Under the pieces are notes generated by a model. It made no database searches. It worked only from the letters and a program-made list of their open reading frames with translations, and was not told where the DNA came from. 64,000 bases of DNA, taken from Holothuria scabra (lineage: Eukaryota; Echinodermata; Holothuroidea; Aspidochirotida; Holothuriidae). The stretch spans positions 29,580,046 through 29,644,045 of the forward strand of contig CM074179.1 in the NCBI GenBank assembly GCA_037179385.1, in the 5' to 3' direction. Below are positions 44,326 through 60,178 of this stretch, piece after piece. Positions within the stretch are counted from its first letter, which is position 1. Every line of letters starts with the position of its first letter. The position numbers were made by a program, and so were the translations under genes.

Positions 44326-47300
44326 AAGTTGGTTTTGGCCTTTGTTCAAATGACAGATGAAGCAACTCGCAATTCACCTCCTGAGCAGGCGCCTAATTTT
44401 TGGAACAGCACTAGTTCTCGTTTGACGCAAGCCCGACCAGAGATCAAAGTTGATGCCATCCAGCTGAACACAATTGTTTATTCGCCAGCCGATCTCCGAA
44501 GAGATACAGAAACCTGTGAAAGCAGAGATGAAGTGAAAATAAACGCTGACGAGAACTGCGTGGAATATATAAATCAAATTGGTAAAGCTGGAAAATCTGG
44601 CTGAGGTGAAAAAACGATGTTGACTCCACCGGGATTCGAACTCGGGACCTCCCGCTTTCTAGTGCGGACGCTCTAACCACTGAGCCATGAAGCCAAGTTG
44701 GTTTTGGCCTTTGTTCAAATGACAGATGAAGCAACTCGCAATTCACCTCCTGAGCAGGCGCCTAATTTTTGGAACAGCACTAGTTCTCGTTTGACGCAAG
44801 CCCGACCAGAGATCAAAGTTGATGCCATCCAGCTGAACACAATTGTTTATTCGCCAGCGGATCTCCGAAGAGATACAGAAACCTGTGAAAGCAGAGATGA
44901 AGTGAAAATAAACGCTGACGACAACTGCGTGGAATATATAAATCAAATTGGTAAAGCTGGAAAATCTGGCTGAGGTGAAAAAACGATGTTGACTCCACCG
45001 GGATTCGAACTCGGGACCTCCCGCTTTCTAGTGCGGACGCTCTAACCACTGAGCCATGAAGCCAAGTTGGTTTTGGCCTTTGTTCAAATGACAGATGAAG
45101 CAACTCGCAATTCACCTCCTGAGCAGGCGCCTAATTTTTGGAACAGCACTAGTTCTCGTTTGACGCAAGCCCGACCAGAGATCAAAGTTGATGCCATCCA
45201 GCTGAATGCAATTGTTTATTCGCCAGCGGATCTCCGAAGAGATACAGAAACCTGTGAAAGCAGAGATGAAGTGAAAATAAACGCTGACGAGAACTGCGTG
45301 GAATATATAAATCAAATTGGTAAAGCTGGAAAATCTGGCTGAGGTGAAAAAACGATGTTGACTCCACCGGGATTCGAACTCGGGACCTCCCGCTTTCTAG
45401 TGCGGACGCTCTAACCACTGAGCCATGAAGCCAAGTTGGTTTTGGCCTTTGTTCAAATGACAGATGAAGCAACTCGCAATTCACCTCCTGAGCAGGCGCC
45501 TAATTTTTGGAACAGCACTAGTTCTCGTTTGACGCAAGCCCGACCAGAGATCAAAGTTGATGCCATCCAGCTGAATGCAATTGTTTATTCGCCAGCGGAT
45601 CTCCGAAGAGATACAGAAACCTGTGAAAGCAGAGATTAAGTGAACATAAACGCTGACGACAACTGCGTGGAATATATAAATCAAATTGGTAAAGCTGGAA
45701 AATCTGGCTGAGGTGAAAAAACGATGTTGACTCCACCGGGATTCGAACTCGGGACCTCCCGCTTTCTAGTGCGGACGCTCTAACCACTGAGCCATGAAGC
45801 CAAGTTGGTTTTGGCCTTTGTTCAAATGACAGATGAAGCAACTCGCAATTCACCTCCCGAGCAGGCGCCTAATTTTTGGAACAGCACTAGTTCTCGTTTG
45901 ACGCAAGCCCGACCAGAGATCAAAGTTGATGCCATCCAGCTGAACACAATTGTTTATTCGCCAGCGGATCTCCGAAGAGATACAGAAACCTGTGAAAGCA
46001 GAGATGAAGTGAAAATAAACGCTGACGACAACTGCGTGGAATATATAAATCAAATTGGTAAAGCTGGAAAATCTGGCTGAGGTGAAAAAACGATGTTGAC
46101 TCCACCGGGATTCGAACTCGGGACCTCCCGCTTTCTAGTGCGGACGCTCTAACCACTGAGCCATGAAGCCAAGTTGGTTTTGGCCTTTGTTCAAATGACA
46201 GATGAAGCAACTCGCAATTCACCTCCTGAGCAGGCGCCTAATTTTTGGAACAGCACTAGTTCTCGTTTGACGCAAGCCCGACCAGAGATCAAAGTTGATG
46301 CCATCCAGCTGAACACAATTGTTTATTCGCCAGCGGATCTCCGAAGAGATACAGAAACCTGTGAAAGCAGAGATGAAGTGAAAATAAACGCTGACGACAA
46401 CTGCGTGGAATATATAAATCAAATTGGTAAAGCTGGAAAATCTGGCTGAGGTGAAAAAACGATGTTGACTCCACCGGGATTCGAACTCGGGACCTCCCGC
46501 TTTCTAGTGCGGACGCTCTAACCACTGAGCCATGAAGCCAAGTTGGTTTTGGCCTTTGTTCAAATGACAGATGAAGCAACTCGCAATTCACCTCCTGAGC
46601 AGGCGCCTAATTTTTGGAACAGCACTAGTTCTCGTTTGACGCAAGCCCGACCAGAGATCAAAGTTGATGCCATCCAGCTGAACACAATTGTTTATTCGCC
46701 AGCGGATCTCCGAAGAGATACAGAAACCTGTGAAAGCAGAGATGAAGTGAAAATAAACGCTGACGACAACTGCGTGGAATATATAAATCAAATTGGTAAA
46801 GCTGGAAAATCTGGCTGAGGTGAAAAAACGATGTTGACTCCACCGGGATTCGAACTCGGGACCTCCCGCTTTCTAGTGCGGACGCTCTAACCACTGAGCC
46901 ATGAAGCCAAGTTGGTTTTGGCCTTTGTTCAAATGACAGATGAAGCAACTCGCAATTCACCTCCTGAGCAGGCGCCTAATTTTGGAACAGCACTAGTTCT
47001 CGTTTGACGCAAGCCCGACCAGAGATCAAAGTTGATGCCATCCAGCTGAACACAATTGTTTATTCGCCAGCGGATCTCCGAAGAGATACAGAAACCTGTG
47101 AAAGCAGAGATGAAGTGAAAATAAACGCTGACGACAACTGCGTGGAATATATAAATCAAATTGGTAAAGCTGGAAAATCTGGCTGAGGTGAAAAAACGAT
47201 GTTGACTCCACCGGGATTCGAACTCGGGACCTCCCGCTTTCTAGTGCGGACGCTCTAACCACTGAGCCATGAAGCCAAGTTGGTTTTGGCCTTTGTTCAA

Positions 47301-50300
47301 ATGACAGATGAAGCAACTCACAATTCACCTCCTGAGCAGGCGCCTAATTTTTGGAACAGCACTAGTTCTCGTTTGACGCAAGCCCGACCAGAGATCAAAG
47401 TTGATGCCATCCAGCTGAACACAATTGTTTATTCGCCAGCGGATCTCCGAAGAGATACAGAAACCTGTGAAAGCAGAGATGAAGTGAAAATAAACGCTGA
47501 CGACAACTGCGTGGAATATATAAATCAAATTGGTAAAGCTGGAAAATCTGGCTGAGGTGAAAAAACGATGTTGACTCCACCGGGATTCGAACTCGGGACC
47601 TCCCGCTTTCTAGTGCGGACGCTCTAACCACTGAGCCATGAAGCCAAGTTGGTTTTGGCCTTTGTTCAAATGACAGATGAAGCAACTCGCAATTCACCTC
47701 CTGAGCAGGCGCCTAATTTTTGGAACAGCACTAGTTCTCGTTTGACGCAAGCCCGACCAGAGATCAAAGTTGATGCCATCCAGCTGAACACAATTGTTTA
47801 TTCGCCAGCGGATCTCCGAAGAGATACAGAAACCTGTGAAAGCAGAGATGAAGTGAAAATAAACGCTGACGACAACTGCGTGGAATATATAAATCAAATT
47901 GGTAAAGCTGGAAAATCTGGCTGAGGTGAAAAAACGATGTTGACTCCACCGGGATTCGAACTCGGGACCTCCCGCTTTCTAGTGCGGACGCTCTAACCAC
48001 TGAGCCATGAAGCCAAGTTGGTTTTGGCCTTTGTTCAAATGACAGATGAAGCAACTCGCAATTCACCTCCTGAGCAGGCGCCTAATTTTTGGAACAGCAC
48101 TAGTTCTCGTTTGACGCAAGCCCGACCAGAGATCAAAGTTGATGCCATCCAGCTGAACACAATTGTTTATTCGCCAGCGGATCTCCGAAGAGATACAGAA
48201 ACCTGTGAAAGCAGAGATGAAGTGAAAATAAACGCTGACGAGAACTGCGTGGAATATATAAATCAAATTGGTAAAGCTGGAAAATCTGGCTGAGGTGAAA
48301 AAACGATGTTGACTCCACCGGGATTCGAACTCGGGACCTCCCGCTTTCTAGTGCGGACGCTCTAACCACTGAGCCATGAAGCCAAGTTGGTTTTGGCCTT
48401 TGTTCAAATGACAGATGAAGCAACTCGCAATTCACCTCCTGAGCAGGCGCCTAATTTTTGGAACAGCACTAGTTCTCGTTTGACGCAAGCCCGACCAGAG
48501 ATCAAAGTTGATGCCATCCAGCTGAACACAATTGTTTATTCGCCAGCGGATCTCCGAAGAGATACAGAAACCTGTGAAAGCAGAGATGAAGTGAAAATAA
48601 ACGCTGACGACAACTGCGTGGAATATATAAATCAAATTGGTAAAGCTGGAAAATCTGGCTGAGGTGAAAAACGATGTTGACTCCACCGGGATTCGAACTC
48701 GGGACCTCCCGCTTTCTAGTGCGGACGCTCTAACCACTGAGCCATGAAGCCAAGTTGGTTTTGGCCTTTGTTCAAATGACAGATGAAGCAACTCGCAATT
48801 CACCTCCTGAGCAGGCGCCTAATTTTTGGAACAGCACTAGTTCTCGTTTGACGCAAGCCCGACCAGAGATCAAAGTTGATGCCATCCAGCTGAACACAAT
48901 TGTTTATTCGCCAGCGGATCTCCGAAGAGATACAGAAACCTGTGAAAGCAGAGATGAAGTGAAAATAAACGCTGACGACAACTGCGTGGAATATATAAAT
49001 CAAATTGGTAAAGCTGGAAAATCTGGCTGAGGTGAAAAAACGATGTTGACTCCACCGGGATTCGAACTCGGGACCTCCCGCTTTCTAGTGCGGACGCTCT
49101 AACCACTGAGCCATGAAGCCAAGTTGGTTTTGGCCTTTGTTCAAATGACAGATGAAGCAACTCGCAATTCACCTCCTGAGCAGGCGCCTAATTTTTGGAA
49201 CAGCACTAGTTCTCGTTTGACGCAAGCCCGACCAGAGATCAAAGTTGATGCCATCCAGCTGAACACAATTGTTTATTCGCCAGCGGATCTCCGAAGAGAT
49301 ACAGAAACCTGTGAAAGCAGAGATGAAGTGAAAATAAACGCTGACGACAACTGCGTGGAATATATAAATCAAATTGGTAAAGCTGGAAAATCTGGCTGAG
49401 GTGAAAAAACGATGTTGACTCCACCGGGATTCGAACTCGGGACCTCCCGCTTTCTAGTGCGGACGCTCTAACCACTGAGCCATGAAGCCAAGTTGGTTTT
49501 GGCCTTTGTTCAAATGACAGATGAAGCAACTCGCAATTCACCTCCTGAGCAGGCGCCTAATTTTTGGAACAGCACTAGTTCTCGTTTGACGCAAGCCCGA
49601 CCAGAGATCAAAGTTGATGCCATCCAGCTGAACACAATATTCGCCAGCGGATCTCCGAAGAGATACAGAAACCTGTGAAAGCAGAGATGAAGTGAAAATA
49701 AACGCTGACGACAACTGCGTGGAATATATAAATCAAATTGGTAAAGCTGGAAAATCTGGCTGAGGTGAAAAAACGATGTTGACTCCACCGGGATTCGAAC
49801 TCGGGACCTCCCGCTTTCTAGTGCGGACGCTCTAACCACTGAGCCATGAAGCCAAGTTGGTTTTGGCCTTTGTTCAAATGACAGATGAAGCAACTCGCAA
49901 TTCACCTCCTGAGCAGGCGCCTAATTTTTGGAACAGCACTAGTTCTCGTTTGACGCAAGCCCGACCAGAGATCAAAGTTGATGCCATCCAGCTGAACACA
50001 ATTGTTTATTCGCCAGCGGATCTCCGAAGAGATACAGAAACCTGTGAAAGCAGAGATGAAGTGAAAATAAACGCTGACGACAACTGCGTGGAATATATAA
50101 ATCAAATTGGTAAAGCTGGAAAATCTGGCTGAGGTGAAAAACGATGTTGACTCCACCGGGATTCGAACTCGGGACCTCCCGCTTTCTAGTGCGGACGCTC
50201 TAACCACTGAGCCATGAAGCCAAGTTGGTTTTGGCCTTTGTTCAAATGACAGATGAAGCAACTCGCAATTCACCTCCTGAGCAGGCGCCTAATTTTTGGA

Positions 50301-53300
50301 ACAGCACTAGTTCTCGTTTGACGCAAGCCCGACCAGAGATCAAAGTTGATGCCATCCAGCTGAACACAATTGTTTATTCGCCAGCGGATCTCCGAAGAGA
50401 TACAGAAACCTGTGAAAGCAGAGATGAAGTGAAAATAAACGCTGACGACAACTGCGTGGAATATATAAATCAAATTGGTAAAGCTGGAAAATCTGGCTGA
50501 GGTGAAAAAACGATGTTGACTCCACCGGGATTCGAACTCGGGACCTCCCGCTTTCTAGTGCGGACGCTCTAACCACTGAGCCATGAAGCCAAGTTGGTTT
50601 TGGCCTTTGTTCAAATGACAGATGAAGCAACTCGCAATTCACCTCCTGAGCAGGCGCCTAATTTTTGGAACAGCACTAGTTCTCGTTTGACGCAAGCCCG
50701 ACCAGAGATCAAAGTTGATGCCATCCAGCTGAACACAATTGTTTATTCGCCAGCGGATCTCCGAAGAGATACAGAAACCTGTGAAAGCAGAGATGAAGTG
50801 AAAATAAACGCTGACGACAACTGCGTGGAATATATAAATCAAATTGGTAAAGCTGGAAAATCTGGCTGAGGTGAAAAAACGATGTTGACTCCACCGGGAT
50901 TCGAACTCGGGACCTCCCGCTTTCTAGTGCGGACGCTCTAACCACTGAGCCATGAAGCCAAGTTGGTTTTGGCCTTTGTTCAAATGACAGATGAAGCAAC
51001 TCGCAATTCACCTCCTGAGCAGGCGCCTAATTTTTGGAACAGCACTAGTTCTCGTTTGACGCAAGCCCGACCAGAGATCAAAGTTGATGCCATCCAGCTG
51101 AACACAATTGTTTATTCGCCAGCGGATCTCCGAAGAGATACAGAAACCTGTGAAAGCAGAGATGAAGTGAAAATAAACGCTGACGAGAACTGCGTGGAAT
51201 ATATAAATCAAATTGGTAAAGCTGGAAAATCTGGCTGAGGTGAAAAAACGATGTTGACTCCACCGGGATTCGAACTCGGGACCTCCCGCTTTCTAGTGCG
51301 GACGCTCTAACCACTGAGCCATGAAGCCAAGTTGGTTTTGGCCTTTGTTCAAATGACAGATGAAGCAACTCGCAATTCACCTCCTGAGCAGGCGCCTAAT
51401 TTTTGGAACAGCACTAGTTCTCGTTTGACGCAAGCCCGACCAGAGATCAAAGTTGATGCCATCCAGCTGAACACAATTGTTTATTCGCCAGCGGATCTCC
51501 GAAGAGATACAGAAACCTGTGAAAGCAGAGATGAAGTGAAAATAAACGCTGACGACAACTGCGTGGAATATATAAATCAAATTGGTAAAGCTGGAAAATC
51601 TGGCTGAGGTGAAAAAACGATGTTGACTCCACCGGGATTCGAACTCGGGACCTCCCGCTTTCTAGTGCGGACGCTCTAACCACTGAGCCATGAAGCCAAG
51701 TTGGTTTTGGCCTTTGTTCAAATGACAGATGAAGCAACTCGCAATTCACCTCCTGAGCAGGCGCCTAATTTTTGGAACAGCACTAGTTCTCGTTTGACGC
51801 AAGCCCGACCAGAGATCAAAGTTGATGCCATCCAGCTGAACACAATTGTTTATTCGCCAGCGGATCTCCGAAGAGATACAGAAACCTGTGAAAGCAGAGA
51901 TGAAGTGAAAATAAACGCTGACGACAACTGCGTGGAATATATAAATCAAATTGGTAAAGCTGGAAAATCTGGCTGAGGTGAAAAAACGATGTTGACTCCA
52001 CCGGGATTCGAACTCGGGACCTCCCGCTTTCTAGTGCGGACGCTCTAACCACTGAGCCATGAAGCCAAGTTGGTTTTGGCCTTTGTTCAAATGACAGATG
52101 AAGCAACTCGCAATTCACCTCCTGAGCAGGCGCCTAATTTTTGGAACAGCACTAGTTCTCGTTTGACGCAAGCCCGACCAGAGATCAAAGTTGATGCCAT
52201 CCAGCTGAACACAATTGTTTATTCGCCAGCGGATCTCCGAAGAGATACAGAAACCTGTGAAAGCAGAGATGAAGTGAAAATAAACGCTGACGACAACTGC
52301 GTGGAATATATAAATCAAATTGGTAAAGCTGGAAAATCTGGCTGAGGTGAAAAACGATGTTGACTCCACCGGGATTCGAACTCGGGACCTCCCGCTTTCT
52401 AGTGCGGACGCTCTAACCACTGAGCCATGAAGCCAAGTTGGTTTTGGCCTTTGTTCAAATGACAGATGAAGCAACTCGCAATTCACCTCCTGAGCAGGCG
52501 CCTAATTTTTGGAACAGCACTAGTTCTCGTTTGACGCAAGCCCGACCAGAGATCAAAGTTGATGCCATCCAGCTGAACACAATTGTTTATTCGCCAGCGG
52601 ATCTCCGAAGAGATACAGAAACCTGTGAAAGCAGAGATGAAGTGAAAATAAACGCTGACGAGAACTGCGTGGAATATATAAATCAAATTGGTAAAGCTGG
52701 AAAATCTGGCTGAGGTGAAAAAACGATGTTGACTCCACCGGGATTCGAACTCGGGACCTCCCGCTTTCTAGTGCGGACGCTCTAACCACTGAGCCATGAA
52801 GCCAAGTTGGTTTTGGCCTTTGTTCAAATGACAGATGAAGCAACTCGCAATTCACCTCCTGAGCAGGCGCCTAATTTTTGGAACAGCACTAGTTCTCGTT
52901 TGACGCAAGCCCGACCAGAGATCAAAGTTGATGCCATCCAGCTGAACACAATTGTTTATTCGCCAGCGGATCTCCGAAGAGATACAGAAACCTGTGAAAG
53001 CAGAGATGAAGTGAAAATAAACGCTGACGACAACTGCGTGGAATATATAAATCAAATTGGTAAAGCTGGAAAATCTGGCTGAGGTGAAAAAACGATGTTG
53101 ACTCCACCGGGATTCGAACTCGGGACCTCCCGCTTTCTAGTGCGGACGCTCTAACCACTGAGCCATGAAGCCAAGTTGGTTTTGGCCTTTGTTCAAATGA
53201 CAGATGAAGCAACTCGCAATTCACCTCCTGAGCAGGCGCCTAATTTTTGGAACAGCACTAGTTCTCGTTTGACGCAAGCCCGACCAGAGATCAAAGTTGA

Positions 53301-56300
53301 TGCCATCCAGCTGAACACAATTGTTTATTCGCCAGCGGATCTCCGAAGAGATACAGAAACCTGTGAAAGCAGAGATGAAGTGAAAATAAACGCTGACGAC
53401 AACTGCGTGGAATATATAAATCAAATTGGTAAAGCTGGAAAATCTGGCTGAGGTGAAAAAACGATGTTGACTCCACCGGGATTCGAACTCGGGACCTCCC
53501 GCTTTCTAGTGCGGACGCTCTAACCACTGAGCCATGAAGCCAAGTTGGTTTTGGCCTTTGTTCAAATGACAGATGAAGCAACTCGCAATTCACCTCCTGA
53601 GCAGGCGCCTAATTTTTGGAACAGCACTAGTTCTCGTTTGACGCAAGCCCGACCAGAGATCAAAGTTGATGCCATCCAGCTGAACACAATTGTTTATTCG
53701 CCAGCGGATCTCCGAAGAGATACAGAAACCTGTGAAAGCAGAGATGAAGTGAAAATAAACGCTGACGACAACTGCGTGGAATATATAAATCAAATTGGTA
53801 AAGCTGGAAAATCTGGCTGAGGTGAAAAAACGATGTTGACTCCACCGGGATTCGAACTCGGGACCTCCCGCTTTCTAGTGCGGACGCTCTAACCACTGAG
53901 CCATGAAGCCAAGTTGGTTTTGGCCTTTGTTCAAATGACAGATGAAGCAACTCGCAATTCACCTCCTGAGCAGGCGCCTAATTTTTGGAACAGCACTAGT
54001 TCTCGTTTGACGCAAGCCCGACCAGAGATCAAAGTTGATGCCATCCAGCTGAACACAATTGTTTATTCGCCAGCGGATCTCCGAAGAGATACAGAAACCT
54101 GTGAAAGCAGAGATGAAGTGAAAATAAACGCTGACGACAACTGCGTGGAATATATAAATCAAATTGGTAAAGCTGGAAAATCTGGCTGAGGTGAAAAAAC
54201 GATGTTGACTCCACCGGGATTCGAACTCGGGACCTCCCGCTTTCTAGTGCGGACGCTCTAACCACTGAGCCATGAAGCCAAGTTGGTTTTGGCCTTTGTT
54301 CAAATGACAGATGAAGCAACTCGCAATTCACCTCCTGAGCAGGCGCCTAATTTTTGGAACAGCACTAGTTCTCGTTTGACGCAAGCCCGACCAGAGATCA
54401 AAGTTGATGCCATCCAGCTGAACACAATTGTTTATTCGCCAGCGGATCTCCGAAGAGATACAGAAACCTGTGAAAGCAGAGATGAAGTGAAAATAAACGC
54501 TGACGACAACTGCGTGGAATATATAAATCAAATTGGTAAAGCTGGAAAATCTGGCTGAGGTGAAAAAACGATGTTGACTCCACCGGGATTCGAACTCGGG
54601 ACCTCCCGCTTTCTAGTGCGGACGCTCTAACCACTGAGCCATGAAGCCAAGTTGGTTTTGGCCTTTGTTCAAATGACAGATGAAGCAACTCGCAATTCAC
54701 CTCCTGAGCAGGCGCCTAATTTTTGGAACAGCACTAGTTCTCGTTTGACGCAAGCCCGACCAGAGATCAAAGTTGATGCCATCCAGCTGAACACAATTGT
54801 TTATTCGCCAGCGGATCTCCGAAGAGATACAGAAACCTGTGAAAGCAGAGATGAAGTGAAAATAAACGCTGACGACAACTGCGTGGAATATATAAATCAA
54901 ATTGGTAAAGCTGGAAAATCTGGCTGAGGTGAAAAACGATGTTGACTCCACCGGGATTCGAACTCGGGACCTCCCGCTTTCTAGTGCGGACGCTCTAACC
55001 ACTGAGCCATGAAGCCAAGTTGGTTTTGGCCTTTGTTCAAATGACAGATGAAGCAACTCGCAATTCACCTCCTGAGCAGGCGCCTAATTTTTGGAACAGC
55101 ACTAGTTCTCGTTTGACGCAAGCCCGACCAGAGATCAAAGTTGATGCCATCCAGCTGAACACAATTGTTTATTCGCCAGCGGATCTCCGAAGAGATACAG
55201 AAACCTGTGAAAGCAGAGATGAAGTGAAAATAAACGCTGACGACAACTGCGTGGAATATATAAATCAAATTGGTAAAGCTGGAAAATCTGGCTGCAGTGA
55301 AAAACGATGTTGACTCCACCGGGATTCGAACTCGGGACCTCCCGCTTTCTAGTGCGGACGCTCTAACCACTGAGCCATGAAGCCAAGTTGGTTTTGGCCT
55401 TTGTTCAAATGACAGATGAAGCAACTCGCAATTCACCTCCTGAGCAGGCGCCTAATTTTTGGAACAGCACTAGTTCTCGTTTGACGCAAGCCCGACCAGA
55501 GATCAAAGTTGATGCCATCCAGCTGAACACAATTGTTTATTCGCCAGCGGATCTCCGAAGAGATACAGAAACCTGTGAAAGCAGAGATGAAGTGAAAATA
55601 AACGCTGACGACAACTGCGTGGAATATATAAATCAAATTGGTAAAGCTGGAAAATCTGGCTGAGGTGAAAAAACGATGTTGACTCCACCGGGATTCGAAC
55701 TCGGGACCTCCCGCTTTCTAGTGCGGACGCTCTAACCACTGAGCCATGAAGCCAAGTTGGTTTTGGCCTTTGTTCAAATGACAGATGAAGCAACTCGCAA
55801 TTCACCTCCTGAGCAGGCGCCTAATTTTTGGAACAGCACTAGTTCTCGTTTGACGCAAGCCCGACCAGAGATCAAAGTTGATGCCATCCAGCTGAACACA
55901 ATTGTTTATTCGCCAGCGGATCTCCGAAGAGATACAGAAACCTGTGAAAGCAGAGATGAAGTGAAAATAAACGCTGACGACAACTGCGTGGAATATATAA
56001 ATCAAATTGGTAAAGCTGGAAAATCTGGCTGAGGTGAAAAAACGATGTTGACTCCACCGGGATTCGAACTCGGGACCTCCCGCTTTCTAGTGCGGACGCT
56101 CTAACCACTGAGCCATGAAGCCAAGTTGGTTTTGGCCTTTGTTCAAATGACAGATGAAGCAACTCGCAATTCACCTCCTGAGCAGGCGCCTAATTTTTGG
56201 AACAGCACTAGTTCTCGTTTGACGCAAGCCCGACCAGAGATCAAAGTTGATGCCATCCAGCTGAACACAATTGTTTATTCGCCAGCGGATCTCCGAAGAG

Positions 56301-59300
56301 ATACAGAAACCTGTGAAAGCAGAGATGAAGTGAAAATAAACGCTGACGACAACTGCGTGGAATATATAAATCAAATTGGTAAAGCTGGAAAATCTGGCTG
56401 AGGTGAAAAAACGATGTTGACTCCACCGGGATTCGAACTCGGGACCTCCCGCTTTCTAGTGCGGACGCTCTAACCACTGAGCCATGAAGCCAAGTTGGTT
56501 TTGGCCTTTGTTCAAATGACAGATGAAGCAACTCGCAATTCACCTCCTGAGCAGGCGCCTAATTTTTGGAACAGCACTAGTTCTCGTTTGACGCAAGCCC
56601 GACCAGAGATCAAAGTTGATGCCATCCAGCTGAACACAATTGTTTATTCGCCAGCGGATCTCCGAAGAGATACAGAAACCTGTGAAAGCAGAGATGAAGT
56701 GAAAATAAACGCTGACGACAACTGCGTGGAATATATAAATCAAATTGGTAAAGCTGGAAAATCTGGCTGAGGTGAAAAAACGATGTTGACTCCACCGGGA
56801 TTCGAACTCGGGACCTCCCGCTTTCTAGTGCGGACGCTCTAACCACTGAGCCATGAAGCCAAGTTGGTTTTGGCCTTTGTTCAAATGACAGATGAAGCAA
56901 CTCGCAATTCACCTCCTGAGCAGGCGCCTAATTTTTGGAACAGCACTAGTTCTCGTTTGACGCAAGCCCGACCAGAGATCAAAGTTGATGCCATCCAGCT
57001 GAACACAATTGTTTATTCGCCAGCGGATCTCCGAAGAGATACAGAAACCTGTGAAAGCAGAGATGAAGTGAAAATAAACGCTGACGACAACTGCGTGGAA
57101 TATATAAATCAAATTGGTAAAGCTGGAAAATCTGGCTGAGGTGAAAAACGATGTTGACTCCACCGGGATTCGAACTCGGGACCTCCCGCTTTCTAGTGCG
57201 GACGCTCTAACCACTGAGCCATGAAGCCAAGTTGGTTTTGGCCTTTGTTCAAATGACAGATGAAGCAACTCGCAATTCACCTCCTGAGCAGGCGCCTAAT
57301 TTTTGGAACAGCACTAGTTCTCGTTTGACGCAAGCCCGACCAGAGATCAAAGTTGATGCCATCCAGCTGAACACAATTGTTTATTCGCCAGCGGATCTCC
57401 GAAGAGATACAGAAACCTGTGAAAGCAGAGATGAAGTGAAAATAAACGCTGACGACAACTGCGTGGAATATATAAATCAAATTGGTAAAGCTGGAAAATC
57501 TGGCTGAGGTGAAAAAACGATGTTGACTCCACCGGGATTCGAACTCGGGACCTCCCGCTTTCTAGTGCGGACGCTCTAACCACTGAGCCATGAAGCCAAG
57601 TTGGTTTTGGCCTTTGTTCAAATGACAGATGAAGCAACTCGCAATTCACCTCCTGAGCAGGCGCCTAATTTTTGGAACAGCACTAGTTCTCGTTTGACGC
57701 AAGCCCGACCAGAGATCAAAGTTGATGCCATCCAGCTGAACACAATTGTTTATTCGCCAGCGGATCTCCGAAGAGATACAGAAACCTGTGAAAGCAGAGA
57801 TGAAGTGAAAATAAACGCTGACGAGAACTGCGTGGAATATATAAATCAAATTGGTAAAGCTGGAAAATCTGGCTGAGGTGAAAAAACGATGTTGACTCCA
57901 CCGGGATTCGAACTCGGGACCTCCCGCTTTCTAGTGCGGACGCTCTAACCACTGAGCCATGAAGCCAAGTTGGTTTTGGCCTTTGTTCAAATGACAGATG
58001 AAGCAACTCGCAATTCACCTCCTGAGCAGGCGCCTAATTTTTGGAACAGCACTAGTTCTCGTTTGACGCAAGCCCGACCAGAGATCAAAGTTGATGCCAT
58101 CCAGCTGAACACAATTGTTTATTCGCCAGCGGATCTCCGAAGAGATACAGAAACCTGTGAAAGCAGAGATGAAGTGAAAATAAACGCTGACGACAACTGC
58201 GTGGAATATATAAATCAAATTGGTAAAGCTGGAAAATCTGGCTGAGGTGAAAAAACGATGTTGACTCCACCGGGATTCGAACTCGGGACCTCCCGCTTTC
58301 TAGTGCGGACGCTCTAACCACTGAGCCATGAAGCCAAGTTGGTTTTGGCCTTTGTTCAAATGACAGATGAAGCAACTCGCAATTCACCTCCTGAGCAGGC
58401 GCCTAATTTTTGGAACAGCACTAGTTCTCGTTTGACGCAAGCCCGACCAGAGATCAAAGTTGATGCCATCCAGCTGAACACAATTGTTTATTCGCCAGCG
58501 GATCTCCGAAGAGATACAGAAACCTGTGAAAGCAGAGATGAAGTGAAAATAAACGCTGACGACAACTGCGTGGAATATATAAATCAAATTGGTAAAGCTG
58601 GAAAATCTGGCTGAGGTGAAAAACGATGTTGACTCCACCGGGATTCGAACTCGGGACCTCCCGCTTTCTAGTGCGGACGCTCTAACCACTGAGCCATGAA
58701 GCCAAGTTGGTTTTGGCCTTTGTTCAAATGACAGATGAAGCAACTCGCAATTCACCTCCTGAGCAGGCGCCTAATTTTTGGAACAGCACTAGTTCTCGTT
58801 TGACGCAAGCCCGACCAGAGATCAAAGTTGATGCCATCCAGCTGAACACAATTGTTTATTCGCCAGCGGATCTCCGAAGAGATACAGAAACCTGTGAAAG
58901 CAGAGATGAAGTGAAAATAAACGCTGACGACAACTGCGTGGAATATATAAATCAAATTGGTAAAGCTGGAAAATCTGGCTGAGGTGAAAAAACGATGTTG
59001 ACTCCACCGGGATTCGAACTCGGGACCTCCCGCTTTCTAGTGCGGACGCTCTAACCACTGAGCCATGAAGCCAAGTTGGTTTTGGCCTTTGTTCAAATGA
59101 CAGATGAAGCAACTCGCAATTCACCTCCTGAGCAGGCGCCTAATTTTTGGAACAGCACTAGTTCTCGTTCGACGCAAGCCCGACCAGAGATCAAAGTTGA
59201 TGCCATCCAGCTGAACACAATTGTTTATTCGCCAGCGGATCTCCGAAGAGATACAGAAACCTGTGAAAGCAGAGATGAAGTGAAAATAAACGCTGACGAC

Positions 59301-60104
59301 AACTGCGTGGAATATATAAATCAAATTGGTAAAGCTGGAAAATCTGGCTGAGGTGAAAAAACGATGTTGACTCCACCGGGATTCGAACTCGGGACCTCCC
59401 GCTTTCTAGTGCGGACGCTCTAACCACTGAGCCATGAAGCCAAGTTGGTTTTGGCCTTTGTTCAAATGACAGATGAAGCAACTCGCAATTCACCTCCTGA
59501 GCAGGCGCCTAATTTTTGGAACAGCACTAGTTCTCGTTTGACGCAAGCCCGACCAGAGATCAAAGTTGATGCCATCCAGCTGAACACAATTGTTTATTCG
59601 CCAGCGGATCTCCGAAGAGATACAGAAACCTGTGAAAGCAGAGATGAAGTGAAAATAAACGCTGACGACAACTGCGTGGAATATATAAATCAAATTGGTA
59701 AAGCTGGAAAATCTGGCTGAGGTGAAAAACGATGTTGACTCCACCGGGATTCGAACTCGGGACCTCCCGCTTTCTAGTGCGGACGCTCTAACCACTGAGC
59801 CATGAAGCCAAGTTGGTTTTGGCCTTTGTTCAAATGACAGATGAAGCAACTCGCAATTCACCTCCTGAGCAGGCGCCTAATTTTTGGAACAGCACTAGTT
59901 CTCGTTTGACGCAAGCCCGACCAGAGATCAAAGTTGATGCCATCCAGCTGAACACAATTGTTTATTCGCCAGCGGATCTCCGAAGAGATACAGAAACCTG
60001 TGAAAGCAGAGATGAAGTGAAAATAAACGCTGACGACAACTGCGTGGAATATATAAATCAAATTGGTAAAGCTGGAAAATCTGGCTGAGGTGAAAAAACG
60101 ATGT

Positions 60105-60178
60105 TGACTCCACCGGGATTCGAACTCGGGACCTCCCGCTTTCTAGTACGGACGCTCTAACCACTGAGCCATGAAGCC
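60105..60178 (-). tRNA. tRNA-like copy 49 with a substitution in the anticodon stem
   Basis: The plus strand reads TAGTACGGAC instead of TAGTGCGGAC, changing the last 5' base of the anticodon stem from C to T. A C-G pair becomes a G-U wobble, so the fold is kept. Confidence 0.55.
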